From Bacteroidota bacterium (GTDB lineage: Bacteria; Bacteroidota; Bacteroidia; Bacteroidales; JAAUTT01): 64,000 nucleotides of DNA. Positions 24,025 to 31,162 of the stretch are shown here, one piece after another. Below the pieces are notes generated by a model, which did no database searches, was not told the DNA's origin, and was given only the letters and a program-made list of their open reading frames with translations. Both the position numbers and the translations under genes were made by a program. Within the stretch, counting starts at the first letter, position 1; every line of letters begins with the position of its first letter. Where the stretch lies: positions 1 to 64,000 of the forward strand of contig JAEYWD010000074.1 in the NCBI GenBank assembly GCA_023429135.1, read 5' to 3'.

Positions 24025-24717
24025 ATGAACAAACGTGAATCCAACAAAGTGAACTCCTTCAGGGCAACTGAAGAAGTAATGAACCAGAACCAGACCATCT
24101 GGTCGAAATCAGGTAAAATTGCAGCACTCTTTGCACTTATTGTCGAAAAGTTAAAACTCATTGGTATTTACGACACAAAGAAGACCCGTAAGCAACCCTC
24201 ATCGGCGCTCAAAAAAGGGCAGAAAAAAACGCTGATATCTCAGGCTGTAAAAATCTCCAAATCAGCCATTGATTATGCAGCAGGTATAAACGATGTTATC
24301 TTAGAATTTAAGGTAAAAGTAACAAAAAGCCAGCTCGATAGCCAGAAGGACAACTCCTTGATTAGCCTCACACAAATGCTTTACGAAACCATTTTGCCTT
24401 TTGCCGACAAGCTCACCCACCTGGCCGAAACTGACGTTACCGATTTCAAGGCCAGTATTGATGCTTATAAAGCCACAATGCCAAAACCACAGGCCGAGAT
24501 GGACCAGTCGAAAACCGCCACAGAGAACCTCTCGACATTGGTTACCGAAATAAACGAAATGTACACCACCCTCGACAAGCATATTGGCCCATTTGAGTAC
24601 ACCGAACCCGACTTCTATAACAATTACAGGAATTCGCGCGTTACCAAGGACCTTAAAAAAGTAAGTAAAGCTACGGTTGCCAGAAAAAAAGCCGCCAAAG
24701 AAAAAAAAGCTGCATAA
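24025..24717 (+). CDS. hypothetical Lys-rich helical protein
   Basis: This 230-residue, highly basic, helical protein has no signal peptide. The N-terminal third has KSGKIAALFALIVEKLKLIG and a KKGQKKTLISQAVKISKSAI stretch. The middle reads as long helices (EFKVKVTKSQLDSQKDNSLI). The C-terminus is an Ala/Lys-rich tail (ATVARKKAAKEKKAA) like histone H1-type or nucleoid-binding tails. I recognise no domain. A nucleoid- or ribosome-associated role is only a guess from charge. A clear Rho-independent terminator follows. Confidence 0.7.
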   Translation: MNKRESNKVNSFRATEEVMNQNQTIWSKSGKIAALFALIVEKLKLIGIYDTKKTRKQPSSALKKGQKKTLISQAVKISKSAIDYAAGINDVILEFKVKVTKSQLDSQKDNSLISLTQMLYETILPFADKLTHLAETDVTDFKASIDAYKATMPKPQAEMDQSKTATENLSTLVTEINEMYTTLDKHIGPFEYTEPDFYNNYRNSRVTKDLKKVSKATVARKKAAKEKKAA

Positions 24718-24737
24718 GTGAAAATCGGTTGGTTATG

Positions 24738-24777
24738 AACCGGTGGCCCATTGGAGAGAGGCTGCCGGTTTTTTTTG
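24738..24777 (+). terminator. Rho-independent terminator
   Basis: Stem AACCGGtgGCC (24738-24748) pairs with GGCtgCCGGTT (24760-24770) around a short loop and is followed by a run of T. It ends the Lys-rich protein gene at 24717 and isolates it from the A/T-rich island that follows. Confidence 0.85.
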
Positions 24778-24888
24778 CTGAACAGGGATACAAATTATTG
24801 CAAACTTCTCAGTTCAGAAATATCAGAAAAGTTCTTCTAGGTTGATTGGAATGCTGCTCCGAACTCCGGCACGTTTCATTCCGCCACC

Positions 24889-24895
24889 GTTAGGC
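24889..24895 (+). other. integron-type core site GTTAGGC (left cassette boundary candidate)
   Basis: GTTAGGC fits the GTTRRRY core used by integron integrases. It is the exact reverse complement of GCCTAAC at 27689-27695, just downstream of the caspase-PFK gene, as expected for the two ends of one cassette. No attI or integrase gene is visible in the window. The rest of the 274-base gap holds only A/T-rich promoter DNA. Confidence 0.45.
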
Positions 24896-24991
24896 AAAAT
24901 TTACTCATCTTGGTTCAATGTTAATTTAAATATACTAGTGTCAAATTTTGATATTACTTTCTATAAAACAAAACACTTATAAATAAATAAA

Positions 24992-25342
24992 ATGGAAAAT
25001 AAAGAATTTGTTATAGAGTTGAATACTCATGAAAGCTCTGATGCTAAAGAATTAATTGACTTAGTGAGGTCATATAATTTAAAAGGTCTTAAAATAGAAG
25101 GCAATGTAGATAAGCCCCCAATTGGAGAAATGGCTGGGCCTGAATTAACAAATATTTTGTTAGTTATTTTGAATGCAACTGCGATTTCTGTATCACTAAG
25201 AGGATTATTTGATATAATAAAAACTTATTTAATTACAAAAAGCAATAAAGAAGTTAAATTAAAATATAAAGAATATGAAATCGAACTTAAGAATTTCGAC
25301 AAAAAGGAATTAGATGAATTCATTAAATCACTTCAAGACTAA
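24992..25342 (+). CDS. EACC1-like small membrane-associated component of a caspase system
   Basis: This 116-residue protein has three parts. The N-terminal part (about residues 1-45) is a small alpha/beta region. One or two hydrophobic helices (about 48-82, PELTNILLVILNATAISVSL) follow, and the tail is a short charged strand-helix (VKLKYKEYEIELKNFDKKEL). The G-P-E-L-x(n)-TM-then-beta plan resembles EACC1, the 'effector-associated constant component' described beside caspase-like effectors in predicted bacterial conflict systems. The next gene starts six bases after its stop and opens with a caspase domain, which supports the assignment. EACC1 is inferred to tether or transmit a signal at the membrane. 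Family call is from pattern, not a search. Confidence 0.7.
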   Translation: MENKEFVIELNTHESSDAKELIDLVRSYNLKGLKIEGNVDKPPIGEMAGPELTNILLVILNATAISVSLRGLFDIIKTYLITKSNKEVKLKYKEYEIELKNFDKKELDEFIKSLQD

Positions 25343-25348
25343 AAAGCA

Positions 25349-27682
25349 ATGGCACATTTATCCTTCGCAAAAGATAAAACAAAGGTTATATTAATTGGAA
25401 CAAAAGAATATGAAAATTTCAATCCAATTTATCCATCTGATAATAATTTAAATGACTTAGCTCAAGTTTTTGCTGATAAAAATATAGTTGGAATAGAACC
25501 ATCTAATATTCAAATCATAACAACAACATCTAAAGATACTCTTGAAAGAATTTCAAGTACATGCAAATCCGACTTAAATCTTGATACAATAATAATCTAT
25601 TATGTTGGGCATGGCATAAAACATCCCGAATCCAAAGTTTACTATTTTACTACAAAAGAAACAAATGAAGATCGCTTAGAAAAAACTGCCATTTCATATA
25701 AAGAAATAAGAAGGATCTTTGATGAATCAAGCCATATTCAAAAAAAAGTTTTGCTAATTGATTCATGCTATAGCGGAATTTTAGCATTAAATGAGGAAAA
25801 AGATGAATTATTAGATATTGAAAATGCGAAAGGAACATACATAATTGCCTCCTGCAGTGCTAATGACCGCTCATTTTTTAAACAAGAAAATAAATACACG
25901 AATTTCACAAAGGAGCTAATATCCATCTTAACAAATGGTATAAATAATAACAATAATACAATCACATTAAACGAGATATTCCATACCATAGTAAGTAATT
26001 TAGAAAATAATATTCCAATACAGAAACCAACAAAAAAAGTAATAGACTTAGATGATTTAGTATTTGCAAAAAATAATTATTATTTAAATCAGAAATATAA
26101 AAAACCAGACTTCCGTTTTTATGAAAAAGATATAATTGATTATTATTTAAACAAAATGAAAAATAGAAGTTTCATTTCTGAATCAGTTTTACCATCATAT
26201 TGGCCTAAAATAGAGCATTGGAAAGGAGATAAAAAAAATGCAATCAAAGAAGATGTAATAGGAAAGTATCGTAGTGATAATGCAGAAGTTCTAGTTGCCG
26301 CTCTTTCAGATTATCATTGTACGGATACTTGTCTGCTCAAGGAAAAACTTTCGCTTCCGGAAGCAGGCCCTAGAGAGTATCTATATTACCCTCAAAATTC
26401 AAGATTAATGTTGAATATTGGCATAGTTGTTTCTGGAGGAATTGCGCCTGGTATTAACTCAGTATTGGATGGAATTGTTCAAAGGCATAAATTATATAGT
26501 GTTGAACATAAATATGACATTGAAATTATTGGATATAATGATGGTTTTTATTCTTTTTTTAATAAAAACAAAAGGGTAATTTATAAAAAAATAAATAATC
26601 AAATAACGGCAAACGAAGATACATCCGAATTTGCTAATGAAGGAGGTTCCTTTCTGAAAACATCTAGATATGAAGAAATAACTGGTAATGATAAAGAATT
26701 AATGGATGATCTTGTTGATAAAATCTATACAGAAGATCTTGATATTTTATATGTAATTGGAGGAGATGGAAGCATGCGAGCGGCAAATGCAATCTGGGAA
26801 CATGCTCAATTAAAGATATTTACTAAAAAATATAAGTACAGATTATCTGTAATTGGTGTTCCTAAAACAATGGACAATGACATTCTATGGATATGGCAGA
26901 CATTTGGTTTTTTGTCAGCTGTTGAAAAGGCAAGAGAGGTGATTGAACAAATTTCAGTTGAAATTAAATCAAATCCCAGAATTGGCATTATTCAATTATT
27001 TGGTTCAGATTCTGGATTTGTAGTTAGTCACGCTGTATTAGCTAGTAAATCTGGAGTTTGCGATTTAGCCTTAATTCCAGAGTCTAAATATAAATTAAGT
27101 GATATTGGTGATTTTTTAATTGAAAAGTTTATTAATAAAAGACACGAATCATTAATTCCCAAAGCTTTAATTGTAATGGCAGAAACAGCAATTCCTACAG
27201 ATGCATCTGACTTTGTTAAATTTGCACAATTAAGTGACGATGAAGAACAAGCACTCTCAACATATTTAGCATCGGAGGGTTTTTCACATCAGATTCATGA
27301 AAGAAATGATTACCTAAGAAGTGCGGGTTTGAAGATTGTCAAGGCTGGTTTAAAGGAGTACTTTAAGAGTAAGAAAAATATAAACAATGAAAAATTAATA
27401 GCTTGGGATCGAATAAGATTCTTTACAAATGAACCAAGACATGTTTTAAGGGCGATAAGGCCAAGTTGTTCTGATGTCATTTTTGCTCAACGTTTAGGAA
27501 CATTAGCTGTTGATAATGCTTTAGCGGGTTATACAAATTTCATGATTAGTCAATGGTTGACGGAATATGTTTTAGTACCTTTGCCTTTAGTAATACTTGG
27601 TAAAAAAAGAATACCAACAACAGGGGTATTTTGGAAATCAGTACTATCAAAAACTGGCCAATTTCGTTTGACAAATGAATAA
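25349..27682 (+). CDS. caspase-like protease fused to a phosphofructokinase-like domain
   Basis: This 777-residue protein has no signal peptide. Residues 10-245 are a C14-type caspase: catalytic His88 in IIYYVGHGIKH and Cys140 in LLIDSCYSG, with YIIASCSANDRSF after it. A linker of about 100 residues with two Cys (HCTDTC) follows. Residues 355-760 are a PfkA-type domain of the long eukaryote/plant-like branch: VSGGIAPGINSVL, YVIGGDGSMRAA (471), GVPKTMDNDI with the catalytic-type Asp509, TFGFLSAVEKARE, ALIPESKY, VMAETA and HVLR (698-701). The usual MGR sugar-binding motif is replaced by FGSDSG at 551. A metabolic PFK would not need a caspase, so I infer a sensor or switch role in a defence or cell-death system with the EACC1-like partner. 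Codon and A/T use differ from the flanks, as in transferred DNA. Confidence 0.85.
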   Translation: MAHLSFAKDKTKVILIGTKEYENFNPIYPSDNNLNDLAQVFADKNIVGIEPSNIQIITTTSKDTLERISSTCKSDLNLDTIIIYYVGHGIKHPESKVYYFTTKETNEDRLEKTAISYKEIRRIFDESSHIQKKVLLIDSCYSGILALNEEKDELLDIENAKGTYIIASCSANDRSFFKQENKYTNFTKELISILTNGINNNNNTITLNEIFHTIVSNLENNIPIQKPTKKVIDLDDLVFAKNNYYLNQKYKKPDFRFYEKDIIDYYLNKMKNRSFISESVLPSYWPKIEHWKGDKKNAIKEDVIGKYRSDNAEVLVAALSDYHCTDTCLLKEKLSLPEAGPREYLYYPQNSRLMLNIGIVVSGGIAPGINSVLDGIVQRHKLYSVEHKYDIEIIGYNDGFYSFFNKNKRVIYKKINNQITANEDTSEFANEGGSFLKTSRYEEITGNDKELMDDLVDKIYTEDLDILYVIGGDGSMRAANAIWEHAQLKIFTKKYKYRLSVIGVPKTMDNDILWIWQTFGFLSAVEKAREVIEQISVEIKSNPRIGIIQLFGSDSGFVVSHAVLASKSGVCDLALIPESKYKLSDIGDFLIEKFINKRHESLIPKALIVMAETAIPTDASDFVKFAQLSDDEEQALSTYLASEGFSHQIHERNDYLRSAGLKIVKAGLKEYFKSKKNINNEKLIAWDRIRFFTNEPRHVLRAIRPSCSDVIFAQRLGTLAVDNALAGYTNFMISQWLTEYVLVPLPLVILGKKRIPTTGVFWKSVLSKTGQFRLTNE

Positions 27683-27688
27683 TTATTT

Positions 27689-27736
27689 GCCTAACACAAC
27701 GCTATAAAATTATTCATAGCGCGCTATTCGTTGTGC
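27689..27736 (+). other. attC-like site 1 (cassette end)
   Basis: It starts with GCCTAAC (27689-27695, perfect RYYYAAC) and ends with GTTGTGC (27730-27736, one mismatch to GTTRRRY). Inner pairings are CACAACG (27695-27701) with CGTTGTG (27729-27735) and CGCTAT with ATAGCG. At 48 bases it is short for an attC. It separates the caspase-PFK and GNAT genes. Confidence 0.45.
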
Positions 27737-27752
27737 ACCATAGAAAACAATC

Positions 27753-28211
27753 ATGTTTAATTTAAGGAAAGCGAACAAAGAAGATGAATCTAAAATTATG
27801 AATTTAGTAAAATCAGTTCTGTCTGATTATGGATTAAAAACGAATCCTCAAGAGACAGACAAGGATTTATCTGATTTAGACGATTATTATTTTAATAAAA
27901 ATGGTTGGTTTGCCGTAATAGAAAAAGATAATGAAATTATAGGCTCATATGGAATCTTTAAAATAGACATAAAGACTTGTGAATTGAGAAAAATGTATTT
28001 ATTGAATAATTATCAAGGACAAGGGCTCGGCAAATTAATGATGGAAGATGCTTTTAAAAAGGCGAAAGAATTGGGATATTCAGGGATTGTTCTAGAAACA
28101 AACAAATTGTTAGACAAAGCTATAACTATGTACGGTAAATATGGTTTTGTTCAATATAAACCATCTCATTTATCTGATAGATGTGACTTTGCAATGAGAA
28201 AAGAATTATAA
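27753..28211 (+). CDS. GNAT-family N-acetyltransferase
   Basis: This 152-residue protein has the full GNAT fold: motif D region FAVIEKDNEIIGSYGIFKID, the acetyl-CoA loop LNNYQGQGLGKLMMEDAFKK, and KELGYSGIVLETNKLLDKAI, TMYGKYGFV at the end. Substrate is not predictable. It lies between two attC-like palindromes (27689-27736 and 28220-28285) with almost no extra DNA, just as a one-gene cassette would. Confidence 0.9.
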   Translation: MFNLRKANKEDESKIMNLVKSVLSDYGLKTNPQETDKDLSDLDDYYFNKNGWFAVIEKDNEIIGSYGIFKIDIKTCELRKMYLLNNYQGQGLGKLMMEDAFKKAKELGYSGIVLETNKLLDKAITMYGKYGFVQYKPSHLSDRCDFAMRKEL

Positions 28212-28219
28212 ACTACGGT

Positions 28220-28285
28220 GCATAACACATAGCCTCCAAAAAAAGCGTAACTTGCATACGCTTTACATTGGAGGCTATGTTGAAC
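28220..28285 (+). other. attC-like site 2
   Basis: GCATAAC (28220-28226) and GTTGAAC (28279-28285, perfect GTTRRRY) enclose a long stem. CATAGCCTCCAA (28228-28239) pairs perfectly with TTGGAGGCTATG (28268-28279). A separate inner stem AAGCGTA (28243-28249) pairs with TACGCTT (28257-28263). The 66-base length and the two-box imperfect palindrome are typical of attC. Confidence 0.55.
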
Positions 28286-28463
28286 CAAACGTTCACCGGA
28301 TTACCTCCATTTTAAATATTTATTTTGCAGCAACTTGCTTAGTAGTTCCAATGGCTTTCTTTCAGTTAATCAAACGCCGTTTGGACCGAATGAAAAGGTT
28401 GTAGAATTTTAACCTGAATTTTCGTACTTTGTTGTGTGGAATTAATCCGCCTTTAGAGAGCTT

Positions 28464-28525
28464 GAGCCGTATGAGGTGAAAATCTCACGTACGGTTCTTA
28501 GGGGACAAGGGCGGAGCAATCCGCC
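28464..28525 (+). ncRNA. group II intron 3' end (domains V and VI), truncated intron
   Basis: Bases 28464-28497 form a canonical 34-nt domain V: the lower stem holds the catalytic AGC triad (28465-28467), then comes a bulge, an upper stem TGAGGT/ATCTCA and a GAAA tetraloop. Bases 28510-28525 form a hairpin GGCGGA/TCCGCC like domain VI. No intron-encoded reverse transcriptase or 5' GUGYG boundary fits in the 28286-28463 stretch, so only the 3' end remains. It sits 20-80 bases before the transglutaminase-like gene and just after attC-like site 2. Confidence 0.75.
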
Positions 28526-28545
28526 TGAGTTACCTGACGAAACAC

Positions 28546-29268
28546 ATGCGATACATTATTACCATATTACTTTCGATCTTTCACCTGAGTGCTTACTCAA
28601 TTGATAACATCGACTCTTCAAGATACAATTATGCAAAAAATGCTTCTGATAACCTAAATCTTGAAGAATTAGTGAATTATCTTAAAAAGGGTGTTAAAGA
28701 TGATTCTAAAATAATTGAGACATTTTTCTACTGGATAAGCCTTAATATTGAGTTTAGCTTGGAACTCAAAAATAAAGCTGAATTGACAAGTGATGATGTT
28801 TTGGCGAATACTGTTTTTGTTACGAGGAAAACAATTTGTGCTGGTTATTCAAATTTACTTTCAGAAATGTGTAAATATGCAAAGATAGAATGTGTGATAA
28901 TAAAAGGAACTGCTCAAGGCTATATTGAAAATTTAGTTGATTCTACAAATCACACTTGGAATGCAGTCAGAATTGGAAAAGAATGGCGATTGATTGATGT
29001 GACCTGGGGTAGTGGTGGATATGGGATGGCCTCAGCCAATTATGACAAAAAAATGGATTTAAGATATTTATTTGCCGAACCTGATTTTTTGATAATTGAC
29101 CATTTCCCAGAAGATAAGAACTGGCAATTATTAAAAATACCCATAACATTAAGACAATTTCAGAGTAAGATTTGGGATGAAAAGAGATTTAGAAAATTTA
29201 ATAACTTGCTTGACGATGAAGAATATAATAATCATAAACAGATAATGAAAAATAACGGATGGGAATAA
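28546..29268 (+). CDS. secreted transglutaminase-like cysteine protein
   Basis: A 240-residue protein with a signal peptide (IITILLSIFHLSAYS, residues 4-18). The transglutaminase-like fold shows its triad as Cys98 (RKTICAGYSNLL), His136 (STNHTWNAV) and Asp151 (WRLIDVTWGSGG), the kyphoscoliosis-peptidase style. Members cut or cross-link peptides in the periplasm; the substrate is unknown. Its start codon lies close to the 3' end of the group II intron remnant, so promoter and start may be affected by the insertion. Confidence 0.85.
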   Translation: MRYIITILLSIFHLSAYSIDNIDSSRYNYAKNASDNLNLEELVNYLKKGVKDDSKIIETFFYWISLNIEFSLELKNKAELTSDDVLANTVFVTRKTICAGYSNLLSEMCKYAKIECVIIKGTAQGYIENLVDSTNHTWNAVRIGKEWRLIDVTWGSGGYGMASANYDKKMDLRYLFAEPDFLIIDHFPEDKNWQLLKIPITLRQFQSKIWDEKRFRKFNNLLDDEEYNNHKQIMKNNGWE

Positions 29269-29329
29269 AAATTCAACCAACAATGAGTTATTGAATAAAG
29301 ACAACATCAATATAATAAATTAGTATCTT

Positions 29330-29755
29330 ATGACAGGATTTAAAATTACCACGGCAGATAATAAAGAAATAAAATTTGAATTTTATCTTGACACAGCACC
29401 TTTGACATCAAAAGCATTTATTGACATTTTGCCATTTAAAAGGACTTTTTTCCACGCAAGGGTTTCTGGGCAAGAGATTTGGATAGACAATGTCCCTCCG
29501 CTGGACATTATTCAAGAAAATGCATCTGTATTTACGGAACCAGGAGAAGTTGTATTTGGACCGACAAAACCTGTTCGGACCAAAACGGCAAACTGTTTTG
29601 GTATATATTATGGTGAAGGTAAAGGACTAGACGCTTGTAACATTTTCGCAAAAGTTATAGACAATGATAAGCAGAAGTTAGTTGACTTGGGTAATCAGAT
29701 ATGGAAAAATGGGTCCCAAGAACTGACAATTTCATTAGCTGAGTTTTCTAAATAG
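29330..29755 (+). CDS. DUF3830 protein (cyclophilin-like fold)
   Basis: This 141-residue protein has the DUF3830 pattern: FEFYLDTAPLTSKAFIDILP, HARVSGQEIWIDNVPPLDII, the FTEPGEVVFGPTKPVRTKTA segment and NCFGIYYGEGKGLDACNIFA. The family has a cyclophilin-like beta-barrel fold of unknown function. No signal peptide is present. It is spaced 61 bases from the upstream gene with a possible AATTCAACC core-like sequence between. Confidence 0.85.
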   Translation: MTGFKITTADNKEIKFEFYLDTAPLTSKAFIDILPFKRTFFHARVSGQEIWIDNVPPLDIIQENASVFTEPGEVVFGPTKPVRTKTANCFGIYYGEGKGLDACNIFAKVIDNDKQKLVDLGNQIWKNGSQELTISLAEFSK

Positions 29756-29813
29756 CAGTGTTATTATCATCAATTTTGTCCCAAAATTTTCAAAACCCAA
29801 AAAGAAAACAAAA

Positions 29814-30140
29814 ATGATTACAGAAATTAGAATATACAAACTGAGAGAAAACACAGCAGAAGGTTTTTATAAAGTATTTACAGAACAATCATTACCAATG
29901 ATGAAACGTTGGGATGTGATTGTTTTAGATTATGGCTTTTCATTAATTGACAAAGACAGTTTTTACTTAATTCGTAATTATGAAAGTGTTGAACAACGAA
30001 AAGAAAGTCAAGATGCTTTTTATGGAAGCGATGAGTGGATAAATGGACCTGAAAAGCAAATTATGGATTGTATAGACACATATAATACATCAGTAGTTGA
30101 CAGCGATAAATTGAAAATAAACAAAGTTGACTTAAAATAG
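29814..30140 (+). CDS. NIPSNAP-family protein
   Basis: A 108-residue cytoplasmic protein with the NIPSNAP pattern: ITEIRIYKLRENTAEGFYKV, then SLPMMKRWDVIVLDYGFSL and YLIRNYESVEQRKESQDAFY, followed by GSDEWINGPE. The ferredoxin-like fold is shared with small monooxygenase-like families, and its function in bacteria is unknown. It follows DUF3830 by about 60 bases. Confidence 0.87.
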   Translation: MITEIRIYKLRENTAEGFYKVFTEQSLPMMKRWDVIVLDYGFSLIDKDSFYLIRNYESVEQRKESQDAFYGSDEWINGPEKQIMDCIDTYNTSVVDSDKLKINKVDLK

Positions 30141-30199
30141 CAAATAACAACGAAACGCTATCAAGTTAAAAACATAATGACACAACAAATAATAATCAT

Positions 30200-30709
30200 A
30201 TGAGAATCGCTTTATTTTTAATGATTTTAGCCGGACTAATTTCTTGTAAAAACAATAGAAACGACTCCAAAACCTCAGATAAAAGTAGTTTGATAGAATT
30301 AAAAAGTGATGATTCATCAAACCCTATAAAAGATTATTTTGTTAAGTCAATAGGAACATCAAATGATTTCTATGAGGTAACAAAAAACTGTGCTCTTCTA
30401 TTACAACAGCCTGATGAAATGAACGATTCTTTATCAAATGTCGAGGGATTTAATGAATTATCGGATGATGAGAATTCAGCTTCAATGAATGCTTATGAAT
30501 TACTTCAAGAAGCATCTATACAGGCTTACGAAACTCCCAAGAGATTTATCAGGTACATAAGTAATGGAGATACACTGATTATTGATACTCAAAAGAAAAA
30601 TGATAAATTGTTTGGTTATTATATTTTCTTTAATGACAAGAAAAGTCCGTTACTGTTGGATTGTGGATTGATTGATAAACTAGTAATTAATGAATATTTT
30701 AAAAAATAA
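30200..30709 (+). CDS. lipoprotein of unknown function
   Basis: A 169-residue lipoprotein: the signal RIALFLMILAGLISC ends at the lipid Cys16. A Ser/Asp/Lys-rich linker follows, then a small domain with no recognised family (for example YEVTKNCALLLQQPDEM and FIRYISNGDTLIIDTQ). It is probably anchored in a membrane and faces the periplasm or outside. It stands alone between NIPSNAP and a repeat-plus-pseudogene stretch. Confidence 0.7.
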   Translation: MRIALFLMILAGLISCKNNRNDSKTSDKSSLIELKSDDSSNPIKDYFVKSIGTSNDFYEVTKNCALLLQQPDEMNDSLSNVEGFNELSDDENSASMNAYELLQEASIQAYETPKRFIRYISNGDTLIIDTQKKNDKLFGYYIFFNDKKSPLLLDCGLIDKLVINEYFKK

Positions 30710-30756
30710 GAGGCTGCGTAATCAGTCTATAACCGGAGGTTGAGCCTGTCGAAACC
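30710..30756 (+). repeat. dispersed repeat (GAGCCTGTCGAA family)
   Basis: It matches the left half of the element at about 9211-9254: a GACTG/GGCTG start, then 'agtcyataa.cggaggttgagcctgtcgaaa'. Only one arm of the hairpin is present here. Confidence 0.55.
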
Positions 30757-30773
30757 TCTTCTTTCTAACTCCC

Positions 30774-30990
30774 AATCTATTTGGACAACAGATAAATTCT
30801 GTTCAGACTTTTGATGATTTAAAGCAACTTCGTTTGAAAGTGATAAAGGATAGTTTCATTGGGAAATAATTTTACTTTGATTTTACCAAAGTTGACGGTA
30901 AAAACTATAAAATATTGACATGAGTCATTTTTTATTCCTTGTGATAAAACGGATACTGGAGATTTTTATTCGTTTTTGAATGATGAATAA
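30774..30990 (+). pseudogene. decayed coding fragment
   Basis: In one frame the sequence reads LFGQQINSVQTFDDLKQ, LRLKVIKDSFIGK, a TAA at 30867, then FYFDFTKVDGKNYKILT and a TGA at 30921. A shift of one base restores ESFFIPCDKTDTGDFYSFLN and a final stop at 30988-30990. This looks like a short gene broken by an internal stop and a frameshift. The start is lost to the repeat upstream. It lies just before attC-like site 3. The gap 30710-31162 otherwise has no gene. Confidence 0.5.
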
Positions 30991-31001
30991 ATAAAACCTG
31001 G

Positions 31002-31059
31002 GCATAATAAATAGGGCTTCATGTAGTCTGTACGACCCAGCATGAAGCCCCGGTTGAAC
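31002..31059 (+). other. attC-like site 3
   Basis: GCATAAT (31002-31008) and GTTGAAC (31053-31059, perfect GTTRRRY and the same core as site 2) enclose the perfect stem GGGCTTCATG (31014-31023) with CATGAAGCCC (31041-31050). It follows a decayed gene, so this could be the end of a dead cassette. Confidence 0.5.
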
Positions 31060-31162
31060 GAAATCCATTTCCTTCATTAAAAGTTTATTTGTATTTTTAA
31101 TCTTTTCCCATCTTACAACGTTGGTAGCAAGTGTAACATACTACATCATAAGAAACAAGACA

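Noticed and set aside
25349..27682. Caspase-PFK as a metabolic phosphofructokinase with an artefactual extension
   Set aside because: The caspase dyad is intact, the linker is continuous, and an EACC1-like gene is coupled six bases upstream; no stop or frameshift separates the parts.
24992..27682. CBASS, Thoeris or type III-linked caspase system
   Set aside because: No cyclic-nucleotide synthase, TIR, SAVED or Cas gene lies within reach of the operon.
29271..29277. ATTCAAC as a further attC left box
   Set aside because: It fits RYYYAAC, but no GTTRRRY core or stem follows within 120 bases.
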